From L227-5C sp038209275 (GTDB taxonomy: Bacteria > Chloroflexota > Chloroflexia > Chloroheliales > Chloroheliaceae): DNA of 13,707 bases. Below, piece after piece: positions 7,801 through 13,707 of this stretch (positions within the stretch are counted from its first letter, which is position 1; the number at the start of each line of letters is the position of its first letter). The translations under genes and the position numbers were made by a program. The stretch lies in contig JBBQXW010000198.1 of NCBI GenBank assembly GCA_038209275.1, forward strand, positions 1 to 13,707, in the 5' to 3' direction. Under the pieces are notes generated by a model that was not told where the DNA came from, ran no database searches, and saw only the letters and a program-made list of their open reading frames with translations.

Positions 7801-8849
7801 CGATTGTGAACGGCATCGCCACCAAAAAGAAGTTAACTATTTCCAACAAATTTGAAGCCAATCTGAAAGCGCTGCGGGCCGACAAGAGCAAATTCAAGCA
7901 AATTATGTATAATTTGCTTTCTAATGCGGTAAAATTCACGCTGGAAGGCGGCTCGATTACCGTGCTGGAGCGGCTGATAGAAAAGCCCAATAATAAAGGG
8001 GGGATTGGGGCATTTATCGAAATTGCGGTGCAGGATACCGGCATCGGTATTCGCAAAGAAGACCAGGGACAAATTTTTGAGGAGTTTCGGCAGGTTGAAA
8101 GTAGCTATTCGCGCCAATATCAGGGAACTGGCCTGGGTCTGGCCTTGAGCCGCCGCTTGATAGAGTTACACGGCGGGCAGGTTTGGGTTGAAAGCGAACT
8201 GGGGCAGGGCAGCACGTTCACTTTTACCCTGCCGCTAGAAATGGTCGAGGTTAGCCCCTCCAATTTGGGCCTGACTCCTTCCGACCCGATTGACCGTTTG
8301 CTGGAAGCACACGCCCAGACCCGGCTTGAAAAACAGGTGGCACAAGAAGTTGAGCGGGTCGCCGGACGCAGCGAAACGGACTTTCTTGCTCCGCCCGAAA
8401 TTTCGGCAGATGAAAAGGAAAACCTTGAAGCCGTCGCTACCGGGTCGGTGGTAGTGGTAGTTGAGGACGACGATAATTTTGCCGAGTTGCTCGGCTTGTA
8501 CCTGAGCAGTGGCGGCTACCGAATGGAGCGAATACGCAAGGGCGATGAGGTGCTGCCCTACCTGGAGCAGATGACCCGATTGCCTTTGCTCATCACAATG
8601 GATGTGCTGCTGCCCAACAAAAACGGCTGGGATGTGTTGCGCGATTTGAAGGCCCAGCCTCATTTAAAGCACATTCCCGTCATGATTATCAGCTTGATGA
8701 ACAATCCCGACCTGAGCCAGCGCCTCGGCGCAACTACTTCGCTGGTCAAACCCATCAAAAAAGACGAATTTCTGGCGGCTATCCAGCGTTTAGAAGCCGA
8801 ACTTAAAGAGCAAGGACTAGGCGTGGAGGTTAAGGGCAATGCTAAATAA
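4830..8849 (+). CDS. Membrane hybrid histidine kinase: 6 TM, PAS, three GAF, HisKA, HATPase_c, receiver
   Basis: A 1339-residue sensor kinase that also carries its own receiver. Six hydrophobic segments span about residues 56-201, followed by a short signalling helix. PAS is at about 231-352, then three GAF domains at about 371-528, 537-713 and 721-881, each ending in the typical ENARLY/QNARLY/DNARLY helix. HisKA has the phospho-histidine H913 (MSHELRTPLN). The ATPase domain shows N1028/N1032 (YNLLSNAVKF), D1069 (DTGIGI) and GTGLGL from G1099. The receiver has E1212-D1215, phosphoacceptor D1258 (TMDVLLPNKNGW), S1288 and K1307, so all phosphotransfer residues are present. I chose ATG 4830 because AGGTG sits six bases upstream; a TTG 31 codons earlier lacks this. 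The stacked GAF domains suggest small-ligand, redox or light sensing, but the ligands cannot be read. It has no output domain, so phosphate probably goes on to an Hpt protein or another regulator. Confidence 0.93.
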   Translation: MSKASPGQTSSPPTRSPEQRAEAIPNGLDELNQEDFKRLSQSPLLSSVLSLEPAGVIRAMALSFIAFCTIGTIVVSDWPLQTLLMYLLLVVGGTAVFFVTGNNGHLPPLVELGAVALETVLLIASVLVAGLNNSMFFSLLPLYVVVGHIQVRFRMRYALPLSGLIWLILVICIYSSESSGVRTNFVIIALMLTLPLIFTTMTARFMVRESRQHARLVQTLAELQRSEERYRQVTDRANDAIYILDGSGRFSFVNPKMSELSGYAAEELIGKHFTSVLSAQSRTLARERLRNSPARDQNTPDDVVQLELVRRDGAKVTIEVNTSLFTESEIREGQTFATPGRGWVGVARDVTEQQRMRAQMVRRNRDLTALNAVISTATQSLELDKTLNDTVTTLVDVLGADVAGITLIEDETRLLKVGAYKGASDMVVRAVSPGNLKEGEGLTGEVAATGQPMLIGDMTTDQRVTISTVREMGLKAFAAAPIKTRDRILGVLSLISHEENAFTQDDLDLLVSIGNGLAVAIENARLYGTSLNQVRELTCLAEIASAINLSEAQSETLDKIAEIIGNNLGYRGCAIYLVDPEQHMLQGFGTHKLSEKFVKTINEAVTMRDDKHEIEKWPLFQALHSTTPVVTPVSKYWLEGRMNTSLVEVFQTESQQAGWNTVISVPLRLQGQNVGVIGCYSAEKTPPPDSELRLLTTIANQTSLAVQNARLYREQHRRAEQLRAVAELGRKIGSILSVDELLPFITRLLQQTFDYYSVCIFLIDPQDPRSLLLKAFTSWHQDTQVGLRLYMGNQGVIPWVGEHGEPAVLPDVSKDPRYLEYADAGVVRSELTVPIRSGARVVGVLDIASTIPNGFDEVDLATMQAMAEQVSIALDNARLYTELNRIVMQLKSANIELEEATRHKSEFLANMSHELRTPLNAIIGFSELLQDKVFGLLNEKQDRYVNNILVSGRHLLALVNDVLDLAKVEAGRMELHPEDFNPDDAIRDVEAIVNGIATKKKLTISNKFEANLKALRADKSKFKQIMYNLLSNAVKFTLEGGSITVLERLIEKPNNKGGIGAFIEIAVQDTGIGIRKEDQGQIFEEFRQVESSYSRQYQGTGLGLALSRRLIELHGGQVWVESELGQGSTFTFTLPLEMVEVSPSNLGLTPSDPIDRLLEAHAQTRLEKQVAQEVERVAGRSETDFLAPPEISADEKENLEAVATGSVVVVVEDDDNFAELLGLYLSSGGYRMERIRKGDEVLPYLEQMTRLPLLITMDVLLPNKNGWDVLRDLKAQPHLKHIPVMIISLMNNPDLSQRLGATTSLVKPIKKDEFLAAIQRLEAELKEQGLGVEVKGNAK

Positions 8850-8913
8850 CACTAATTTTCTGTAGGAGGGGGCTGCGCCCTCGATTTCGGAAACTACCGT
8901 ATGAGGAAATATT

Positions 8914-9903
8914 ATGATACCTGAAGTTGGCGATATAAAGTTTGAGCAAGCGATGGACAGGTTCGATAAAATAGAAAGAAAAATGCCAGCCTGGAAGGGA
9001 TGGGAGGAACAACCAGGTCACGAATTTGTCATTGTGCGTGAAAAAGATAGGCACATTTACTTTTACCCGGTCAAGTACATTATTGCAGTAGCAACCGGGT
9101 TAAGTGAAGTAAATATAGAAGATGATGAAGTCCTGAATTACGCTAATAGCCATAAACTCAGGGTGGTAAGTGCCGCAAAATATTTGGAACAGGTTGTCCC
9201 TGAAAAGGAAAAACCAGCTAAATCCAAAATCACTACTTCAAAAGCCGTCACTCCCGTTTCTGATGCTCAACTTTTCAACCCCGCCTTACTGCTTATTCGT
9301 ATAGAGCGGTTTAAGGAAACGCAGCATAAGTCGTTCACTGAGGAATTCTACCTTGAAGACGAACGCAATTATAAGGTGGATGCTTCAAAGCTTCTCCATG
9401 AAGAATTGGGCAAGAATGGAGAAAAACTAAAGGCAATGATAGACACAGGCGATTTTAAAGAAACCGCTGGTTTAATAAGGTCGCTTTATCAAAAAGAGAA
9501 CCTGCTGTATAAACCCTGGGAAATTCTGCCTTTTCTTAAGGCTGAGGATGAGCCATTTGTGCGCTTGCTCTACGATTTACTTTATGGAGAGCGAAAATTT
9601 TCGATTCGGTTTCAAAATTGGATAGACTTATTAAGCAAGGATAACGTTCTTTGCTGGCCTGCCGCTACTTACCACTTGATGTTGCACAACCCGAAAGACC
9701 ACATTTTCGTTAAACCGGGTACTATTGGCAAATTTCTGAAGGCTGTTGGCAGTGGGCTTGTCTGGCAGCCGCGCACAAATCCAATCTTTTATGCCGAAAT
9801 CCAGCGCTTTGCTAAAGCGATTTTGCCGGAGCTAGAGCCATTGGGCGCACGAGATATGATAGATGTGCAATCTTTCACTTGGGTTTTACGGGAATTTGAG
9901 TAG
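8914..9903 (+). CDS. Protein of unknown function with ScoMcrA-type head-like N-terminus
   Basis: A 329-residue soluble protein that I cannot name. Residues about 8-90 (EQAMDRFDKI, HIYFYPVKYIIAVATG, LNYANSHKLRVV) resemble the layout of the N-terminal head domain of ScoMcrA-type modification-dependent restriction proteins, where a basic YP-x-KY segment precedes a small helical part. A polar linker covers about 97-118. The C-terminal half carries strongly patterned motifs: LLYKPWEILPFL (197-208), LLYDLLYGE, CWPAATYHLMLHNP (247-260), HIFVKP and GARDMIDVQSFTWVL (311-325). I recall similar blocks in unnamed proteins near restriction genes, but this is recollection, not a search. No nuclease, HNH or ATPase motif is visible. 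ATG 8914 follows GAGG at seven bases. Base composition (about 43% GC in a sampled line) is lower than in the neighbouring kinase and argJ, in line with transfer. It lies 18 bases before argJ. Confidence 0.75.
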   Translation: MIPEVGDIKFEQAMDRFDKIERKMPAWKGWEEQPGHEFVIVREKDRHIYFYPVKYIIAVATGLSEVNIEDDEVLNYANSHKLRVVSAAKYLEQVVPEKEKPAKSKITTSKAVTPVSDAQLFNPALLLIRIERFKETQHKSFTEEFYLEDERNYKVDASKLLHEELGKNGEKLKAMIDTGDFKETAGLIRSLYQKENLLYKPWEILPFLKAEDEPFVRLLYDLLYGERKFSIRFQNWIDLLSKDNVLCWPAATYHLMLHNPKDHIFVKPGTIGKFLKAVGSGLVWQPRTNPIFYAEIQRFAKAILPELEPLGARDMIDVQSFTWVLREFE

Positions 9904-9921
9904 TCCTTTTCAGGAGATAAG

Positions 9922-11175
9922 ATGAGAAAAGAATCTGTTTATTCAGCCGATTTTGATTTTCTGTCGAATCATCCCGCCGGAGTGTGTGCGCCGCAGGGTT
10001 TTCGGGCGGGCGCGGTTTATTGCGGATTGAAAACTTATGGCGAAGGCAAGCTCGATTTGGGCGTTTTGCTATCGAGTGCGCCGTGTGCCGCCGCCGGAGT
10101 TTTTACGACGAATCTGGTGCGGGCTGCCCCGGTGCTTTGGGATGAGGAAGTAGTGGGACGGGGTCAGGCTCAGGCGATAATTTATAACGCTGGAATTGCC
10201 AACGCCTGTACGGGTGAGCAAGGCTTGATTGATGCCCGTGAAATGGCGGCGTTGACGGCGGCAAAATTCGGGCTAGAGCCAGAAAATGTACTGGTGACAT
10301 CTACCGGGGTAATCGGGCATCTTTTGCCAATGGAGAAAATTCGGCAGGGCGTGGAAGATTTGAAGGTAATCGAGGGCGAAGTGGCGGGTGTAGCGGCTTC
10401 GTTTTGCATTATGACCACCGACACTCGGCCCAAACGTTGCGTTGCCCGGTTGATGCTGGGCGGGAAGCAAATTTTCATCGGCGGCATGTCCAAAGGGGCG
10501 GGCATGATTCATCCGAACATGGCGACGATGCTGTGCTACCTGACCACCGATGCTGCCGCGACTCCGGCCTTTTTGCAGGCGGCTTTGCGCGAACTGGTGC
10601 AGGATAGTTTTAACGCGATTACGGTAGACGGCGATACCAGCACCAACGACTCGGTGCTGCTGCTGGCGAATGGCGTAGCAGGCAACCCGATGCTGGGCCA
10701 GGGTGCTTCTGCCGAGGACGAACGCAAATTCAAAGCGGCCTTAAGCAGCGTAATGACCTATCTGGCAAAAGAAGTAGCCCGCGATGGCGAAGGCGCGACC
10801 AAGTTAATTGAAATCTGGGTGCGCGGTGCTGCCACCAAAGACGAGGCGCGAATGGCGGCCCGTACCGCCGCCGGAAGCAATTTGACCAAAGCGGCGATTT
10901 TTGGTGGCGACCCGAACTGGGGGCGCGTTATTGCTGCCGCCGGACGGAGCGGTGCAAAGTTCGACCCCGAAAAAGTGGACATTTATTTTGATGACGTGCC
11001 GCTCATGCTGGCGGGCGTGCCGCAAGCCTACGACAAAGCCGCCGCCCAACAAGCCCTCAAAGGCCCAACCGTTTACGTTACAGTTGATTTGCACGCAGGT
11101 GAGGCCGACGCTCTCGCCTGGGGCTGCGACCTAACCCAGGAATACGTGGTGATTAACAGCGAGTATGAAACTTAA
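9922..11175 (+). CDS. argJ: ArgJ, bifunctional glutamate N-acetyltransferase / ornithine acetyltransferase
   Basis: ArgJ recycles the acetyl group in arginine synthesis: it moves it from N-acetylornithine to glutamate and, in bifunctional members, can also use acetyl-CoA. The 417-residue length is typical. The proenzyme cuts itself between A201 and T202 in KGAGMIHPNMATML (191-204), freeing T202 as the N-terminal nucleophile of the beta chain. The oxyanion-hole pair T128-G129 lies in TSTGVIG. GDPNWGR and the C-terminal INSEYET-type ending are also as expected. The start has AGGAG five bases upstream. No other arginine gene is visible in the window. Its GC-rich codons contrast with the AT-richer genes on either side. 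Whether it is mono- or bifunctional cannot be decided from these motifs. Confidence 0.96.
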   Translation: MRKESVYSADFDFLSNHPAGVCAPQGFRAGAVYCGLKTYGEGKLDLGVLLSSAPCAAAGVFTTNLVRAAPVLWDEEVVGRGQAQAIIYNAGIANACTGEQGLIDAREMAALTAAKFGLEPENVLVTSTGVIGHLLPMEKIRQGVEDLKVIEGEVAGVAASFCIMTTDTRPKRCVARLMLGGKQIFIGGMSKGAGMIHPNMATMLCYLTTDAAATPAFLQAALRELVQDSFNAITVDGDTSTNDSVLLLANGVAGNPMLGQGASAEDERKFKAALSSVMTYLAKEVARDGEGATKLIEIWVRGAATKDEARMAARTAAGSNLTKAAIFGGDPNWGRVIAAAGRSGAKFDPEKVDIYFDDVPLMLAGVPQAYDKAAAQQALKGPTVYVTVDLHAGEADALAWGCDLTQEYVVINSEYET

Positions 11176-11198
11176 ATCAATAATCTGAAGGAGTAGTT

Positions 11199-11608
11199 AT
11201 GTTTACGTCTAAGAAATTAGTCATAGATAAAGTTTATAGTCGTGCTGACCTCCGAAAATTATTCGATATAACTGCTGCTGCACTCAATAACGGTGTTTTC
11301 AGACCTGTGAGGTATCAATTAGTTTGGTTGTTCATAACCGAGGAAAAAACTGCTGATATGACTAATTATGTTGATCAACTCAAAGGTAATTCCTTATATT
11401 GGCAAGGACAAAAGAAAGGGGTACTGACGAACTAATAATTCATCATGAAAAGAGTAGTCTGGAAATCCTTGTTTTCTACAGAAGAAATAAAACAGAGTTT
11501 CCTGGCTCAGGGTTTCGATATGAAGGTCAATTTCGTTACAAATCACATTCTGGCCCCTTGCCAACGCGGTTTGTATTGGAGCGTGTGACTACTCCATTAT
11601 CTAAGTAA
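11199..11608 (+). pseudogene. SRA/DUF3427-like small protein split by a one-base frameshift
   Basis: Two overlapping reading frames make one protein. The first (from ATG 11199) gives YSRADLRKLFDI, NNGVFRP and YQLVWLFITEE and ends at WQGQKKG before an out-of-frame stop. The second, in the -1 frame, continues with GTDELIIHHEK, LEILVFYRR, FPGSGFRYEGQFRY and FVLERV to a stop at 11606-11608. One extra G in the G4 run at 11418-11421 would restore a continuous 136-residue protein. The order of motifs resembles the SRA-like domain of ScoMcrA proteins and the DUF3427 domain at the end of some helicases, both probable nucleic-acid readers; here the domain stands alone. AAGGAG sits five bases before the ATG and the gene follows argJ by 23 bases, so expression was recently intact. 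The frameshift could be mutation, phase variation or a homopolymer sequencing error. Confidence 0.75.
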
Positions 11609-11652
11609 TACGCTTATGACTTTCGTTGCTACTATAATGATGATTAAGGTCA

Positions 11653-11801
11653 GGCAAATGGTAACTCGGCACTCAAGGCCGAGCTACGAAGCCAAAGCCC
11701 ACTAAAGGGGCTGGCAAATAGGTTAAAAGTAATGCAGTTTCAGTCCCTTTAGCGGACTTACACTGTGTAGCTCGGCCTTGAGTGCCGAGTTACCACTTGC
11801 C
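11653..11801. repeat. REP/BIME-like element with nested inverted repeats
   Basis: Outer arms 11653-11687 and 11767-11801 are 35-bp inverted repeats with one mismatch. Each arm contains a complete hairpin, CTCGGC/GCCGAG around a 7-base loop, and on its 5' side carries GTAG. This is the layout of REP sequences moved by IS200-like RAYT transposases. Inside lie a second inverted pair, 11696-11713 and 11741-11758 (15 of 18 matching). Each inner copy also folds alone: AGCCC/GGGCT around 11701-11707 and AGTCC/GGACT around 11747-11753, differing by a compensatory C-G to T-A change. There is no transposase inside, so it would be a non-autonomous mobile or structured element. An alternative reading is a MITE or a structured RNA leader. 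Confidence 0.75.
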
Positions 11802-11838
11802 GAGGTTAATTTTTGCTGAAGTAAGAAGAAAGTTAGCT

Positions 11839-12543
11839 GTGGAAGATTTAATTCAAAGACTTGATAGCTGGTTGCAAAAGAACCGACCTGATTATTATCA
11901 ACTTTTACAACCCGGTCTTTCTAGCGATGAAATTGCTGGATTTGAGGACACGCTTCAGGTAGAACTTGCTCCTGAGTTCAAACTTTTTTACAAGTGGAAA
12001 AATGGTCAATCTTGTACTGAGCCTGATTTCTTTTACAGTGCAAGAAAATACGATTTTCAAAAAGAACGCTACTTCGTTCCTGACCGACCAATAGCTGATA
12101 AAGGCTTCATTTACAATTATGTTTTTATGACTAGGGACAATATTCTTGGTCTGCACAAAATGATGAACGATGCTTTAGAAACCATGAGCCATAAAGCACT
12201 AACAAATCTTTTACTACAACGATGGTGGAATCCGAAATGGATACCTTTCCTGGATCATGTTTGCCTCAATAGACAGTGCCTCGATATGAGCGGAATATGG
12301 GATGGCAAAGCAGGTCAAGTAATATCAGTTGCGGGAGGAAACGGCGACGGTGGAAATCAGTATATTACTCACGAAAGCTTCTACAAGTGGTTAGAAACCA
12401 CTTTGCTATTATTTGAGAATTATGAATGGATTTATGACACAGAGCAAGGATTTCACCCTAAAAATTTGATTGGCTCTATTCCACCAGAAATTAACTCTGG
12501 TTATCCAATACAAGAGCCTACGTTGCCAAATTTATTAAAGTAG
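11839..12543 (+). CDS. SMI1/KNR4 (SUKH) family protein, start altered by the adjacent repeat
   Basis: A protein of about 234 residues of the SMI1/KNR4 family, whose bacterial members are often immunity proteins against polymorphic or contact-dependent toxins. The N-terminal LIQRLDSWLQKN, PGLSSDEIAGFEDTLQVELAPEFKLFYKWKNGQ layout is diagnostic, and WWNPKWIPFLDH lies in the later core. No ATG exists near the start. The frame is closed upstream by TGA at 11779-11781 inside the repeat element, leaving GTG 11782, TTG 11797 or GTG 11839. I chose GTG 11839 because it gives the family-like beginning VEDLIQRL; the preceding AGAAGAAAG is only a weak ribosome binding site. Starting at 11782 would translate REP sequence. 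Sampled lines are 33-40% GC, well below argJ. No toxin gene is adjacent. The specific partner is unknown, and the gene may have lost its native promoter and start. Confidence 0.8.
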   Translation: MEDLIQRLDSWLQKNRPDYYQLLQPGLSSDEIAGFEDTLQVELAPEFKLFYKWKNGQSCTEPDFFYSARKYDFQKERYFVPDRPIADKGFIYNYVFMTRDNILGLHKMMNDALETMSHKALTNLLLQRWWNPKWIPFLDHVCLNRQCLDMSGIWDGKAGQVISVAGGNGDGGNQYITHESFYKWLETTLLLFENYEWIYDTEQGFHPKNLIGSIPPEINSGYPIQEPTLPNLLK

Positions 12544-12555
12544 AGACATAGAAAA

Positions 12556-12579
12556 CCTCCGTGTCTCCGTGCCTCCGTG
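12556..12579. repeat. Three tandem 8-bp units (YCTCCGTG)
   Basis: CCTCCGTG, TCTCCGTG and CCTCCGTG follow one another without a gap. The next 35 bases continue with related GTG-spaced words (ATCTGTGTT, CATCGGTGA) and end in ATTAATTTT. Similar short intergenic runs occur in several bacterial phyla, to my recollection. The function is unknown. It sits between the SMI1/KNR4 stop and the hydrolase ribosome binding site. Confidence 0.6.
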
Positions 12580-12642
12580 ATGAAAATTTAATCTGTGTTC
12601 ATCGGTGATTAATTTTCTTGGAGTTGGAAAGGAACTGACAAC

Positions 12643-13707
12643 ATGGCGTTGTTAACCGATTATTTTGGGGTAGTGGCGCGGGATGCTTCTTACGAGTTTA
12701 ATACTAATCCGGCTTATCCTGATGGCTTGAATCAGGCTTTTTTGGGTAGCCAGTTCAATAATATTGCTGCGCTGGGAGCGGGCTGGCTGCGCTTTGAATT
12801 TCACGTTGAGTGGGGCGACTCCTCGCCATCAGGTAGCCTTGATTATCGCAAAACCGATTGGTTTGTGGTGGAAGCTAACCGATGCGGCATCAAATTATTG
12901 GCGCTGGTCGGAAGCGGTACGCTCAAGAACACTCTGAAAGATTTAAATCTGCCAGCCGATAAAGCCGACGGGACAAACGCCTACATTCGGGCCTACGTTG
13001 ACCGCATCGCCGAGATTTACAATCGCTACCCCGGCGGACAGATTGCCGCCTGGGAAATTTTGAACGAGCCGAACGTTTCCGCCGAACTGTATAACGAGAC
13101 CGGCGGCAAGCAACAGGAGGTTAGCCCCGAACGCTTTGCCACGCTGCTGGCTAAAGTGCGGCGCAAACTCGACGCGCTGGGCAACCGCGCCCCGGTACTT
13201 ATCGGCGGCTTGCTCAAGGGCGTGCCAATCGAGAATACCACGCGCTACACCACCGATTTTCTGGAAAGCCTTTACACCAGCAAGCCCATCGGCTTTTATA
13301 CCAAAAGCGAAAAACATTTTCCCTGGGATGGCGTTTGCATCCATCCCTACCCCGATTTGTCCAACCGTACCGACCCGGCCCTCCAGACCTACACCTTCTT
13401 GCAGCAGATGTACGCCGTGATGACCAAGTACAAAGAGCCGGGACGTATCTGGATTACCGAAATCGGCTGGGAAGCCGAGCCAAGTTTAGACCCGACCACC
13501 CCGCCCAGCAGCGCCGAGCAGAAGCAACTCGACTACATGCGTTCGCTGCTAGATTTGCTCCTGCCTAACATGAGCAGCGCCATTGCCCGCTTTTTTTGGT
13601 TCAAGCTGGAAGATTTTTCGATTAACGGACAGCAATACAACAACTGGGGATTGGTGCGCCTCAAACCCGGTAGCAACGATGTGCGCATGTACTCGCCCGG
13701 CGGCGAA
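12643..13707 (+). CDS. Clan-A (TIM-barrel) glycoside hydrolase, GH5/GH39-like, C-terminus beyond window
   Basis: 355 codons are open to the right edge; I translated them by hand. The barrel layout of a retaining clan-A hydrolase is clear. AGWLRFEFHVEW (46-57) forms an early strand. WEILNEPN (137-144) has E142 as the likely acid/base, CIHPYP (232-237) a substrate-site histidine, and IWITEIGWE (269-277) has E273 as the likely nucleophile; FFWFKLED follows. It probably cleaves a beta-linked sugar, but the substrate and exact family (GH5, GH39 or a related family) cannot be told. ATG 12643 has AAAGGA nine bases upstream, and an in-frame TAA at 12610-12612 rules out an earlier start. The N-terminus goes straight into the barrel (YFGVVARD), so there is no signal peptide and the enzyme appears cytoplasmic or is exported unusually. 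GC-rich codons resemble argJ. Confidence 0.85.
   Translation, partial: MALLTDYFGVVARDASYEFNTNPAYPDGLNQAFLGSQFNNIAALGAGWLRFEFHVEWGDSSPSGSLDYRKTDWFVVEANRCGIKLLALVGSGTLKNTLKDLNLPADKADGTNAYIRAYVDRIAEIYNRYPGGQIAAWEILNEPNVSAELYNETGGKQQEVSPERFATLLAKVRRKLDALGNRAPVLIGGLLKGVPIENTTRYTTDFLESLYTSKPIGFYTKSEKHFPWDGVCIHPYPDLSNRTDPALQTYTFLQQMYAVMTKYKEPGRIWITEIGWEAEPSLDPTTPPSSAEQKQLDYMRSLLDLLLPNMSSAIARFFWFKLEDFSINGQQYNNWGLVRLKPGSNDVRMYSPGGE

Noticed and set aside
8866..8882. GC-rich hairpin between the kinase and the next gene as a terminator
   Set aside because: The stem needs a bulge and no T-run follows; the short gap to the next ribosome binding site suggests read-through.
11408..11421. Programmed -1 ribosomal frameshift at the A/G-rich stretch
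   Set aside because: No X-XXY-YYZ slippery heptamer is in frame and no clear downstream stem is seen; a lost G in the G4 run is simpler.
11653..11801. CRISPR array or complete insertion sequence
   Set aside because: There are inverted rather than spaced direct repeats, and no transposase frame fits within 149 bp.
13136..13568. Plus-strand frames of 77-94 codons inside the hydrolase
   Set aside because: They are out-of-frame shadows of the GC-rich hydrolase gene, whose main frame contains the catalytic motifs and runs off the window.

Overview
The window looks like a mid-GC bacterial chromosome, quite possibly Chloroflexota. This is an inference from gene types: a short Aquifex-type aconitase, a LipM-like octanoyltransferase and a hybrid kinase with three GAF domains. 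There is no rRNA or marker gene to settle it. Ordinary housekeeping genes with GC-rich codons alternate with AT-richer accessory genes. By hand count, sample 60-base lines are about 60% GC in argJ, 57% in the terminal hydrolase, 43% in the gene before argJ and 33-40% in the SMI1/KNR4 gene.

Left part (1-3120, all minus strand): an aconitase that runs off the left edge a few residues before its end, with its own extended -10 promoter; a 68-bp perfect palindrome acting as a likely bidirectional terminator; a two-domain PRC-barrel protein; and a stand-alone receiver-domain response regulator. A 514-base AT-rich divergent intergenic region follows (3121-3634). It holds six copies of GACCTA/TAGGTC and one CRP-like palindrome.

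Middle part (3635-11608, plus strand): a LipM/LplA-family cofactor transferase with a hairpin after it; then a large membrane hybrid histidine kinase (six membrane segments, PAS, three GAF domains, kinase core, receiver); an unnamed 329-residue protein whose head resembles the N-terminal domain of ScoMcrA-type restriction proteins; argJ; and a small protein resembling SRA/DUF3427 domains, split by a one-base frameshift in a G4 run. From the kinase onward the gaps are short (64, 18 and 23 bases), so this could be one transcript.

Right part (11609-13707): a 149-bp REP/BIME-like element with nested inverted repeats and a compensatory base-pair change; a SMI1/KNR4 (SUKH) family gene that begins right at the element and has no ATG start; a short tandem repeat; and a clan-A (TIM-barrel) glycoside hydrolase without a signal peptide that runs off the right edge.

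The best candidates for something new are the structured repeat element and the two restriction-like protein fragments around argJ. Neither amounts to a demonstrated new system on this sequence alone.
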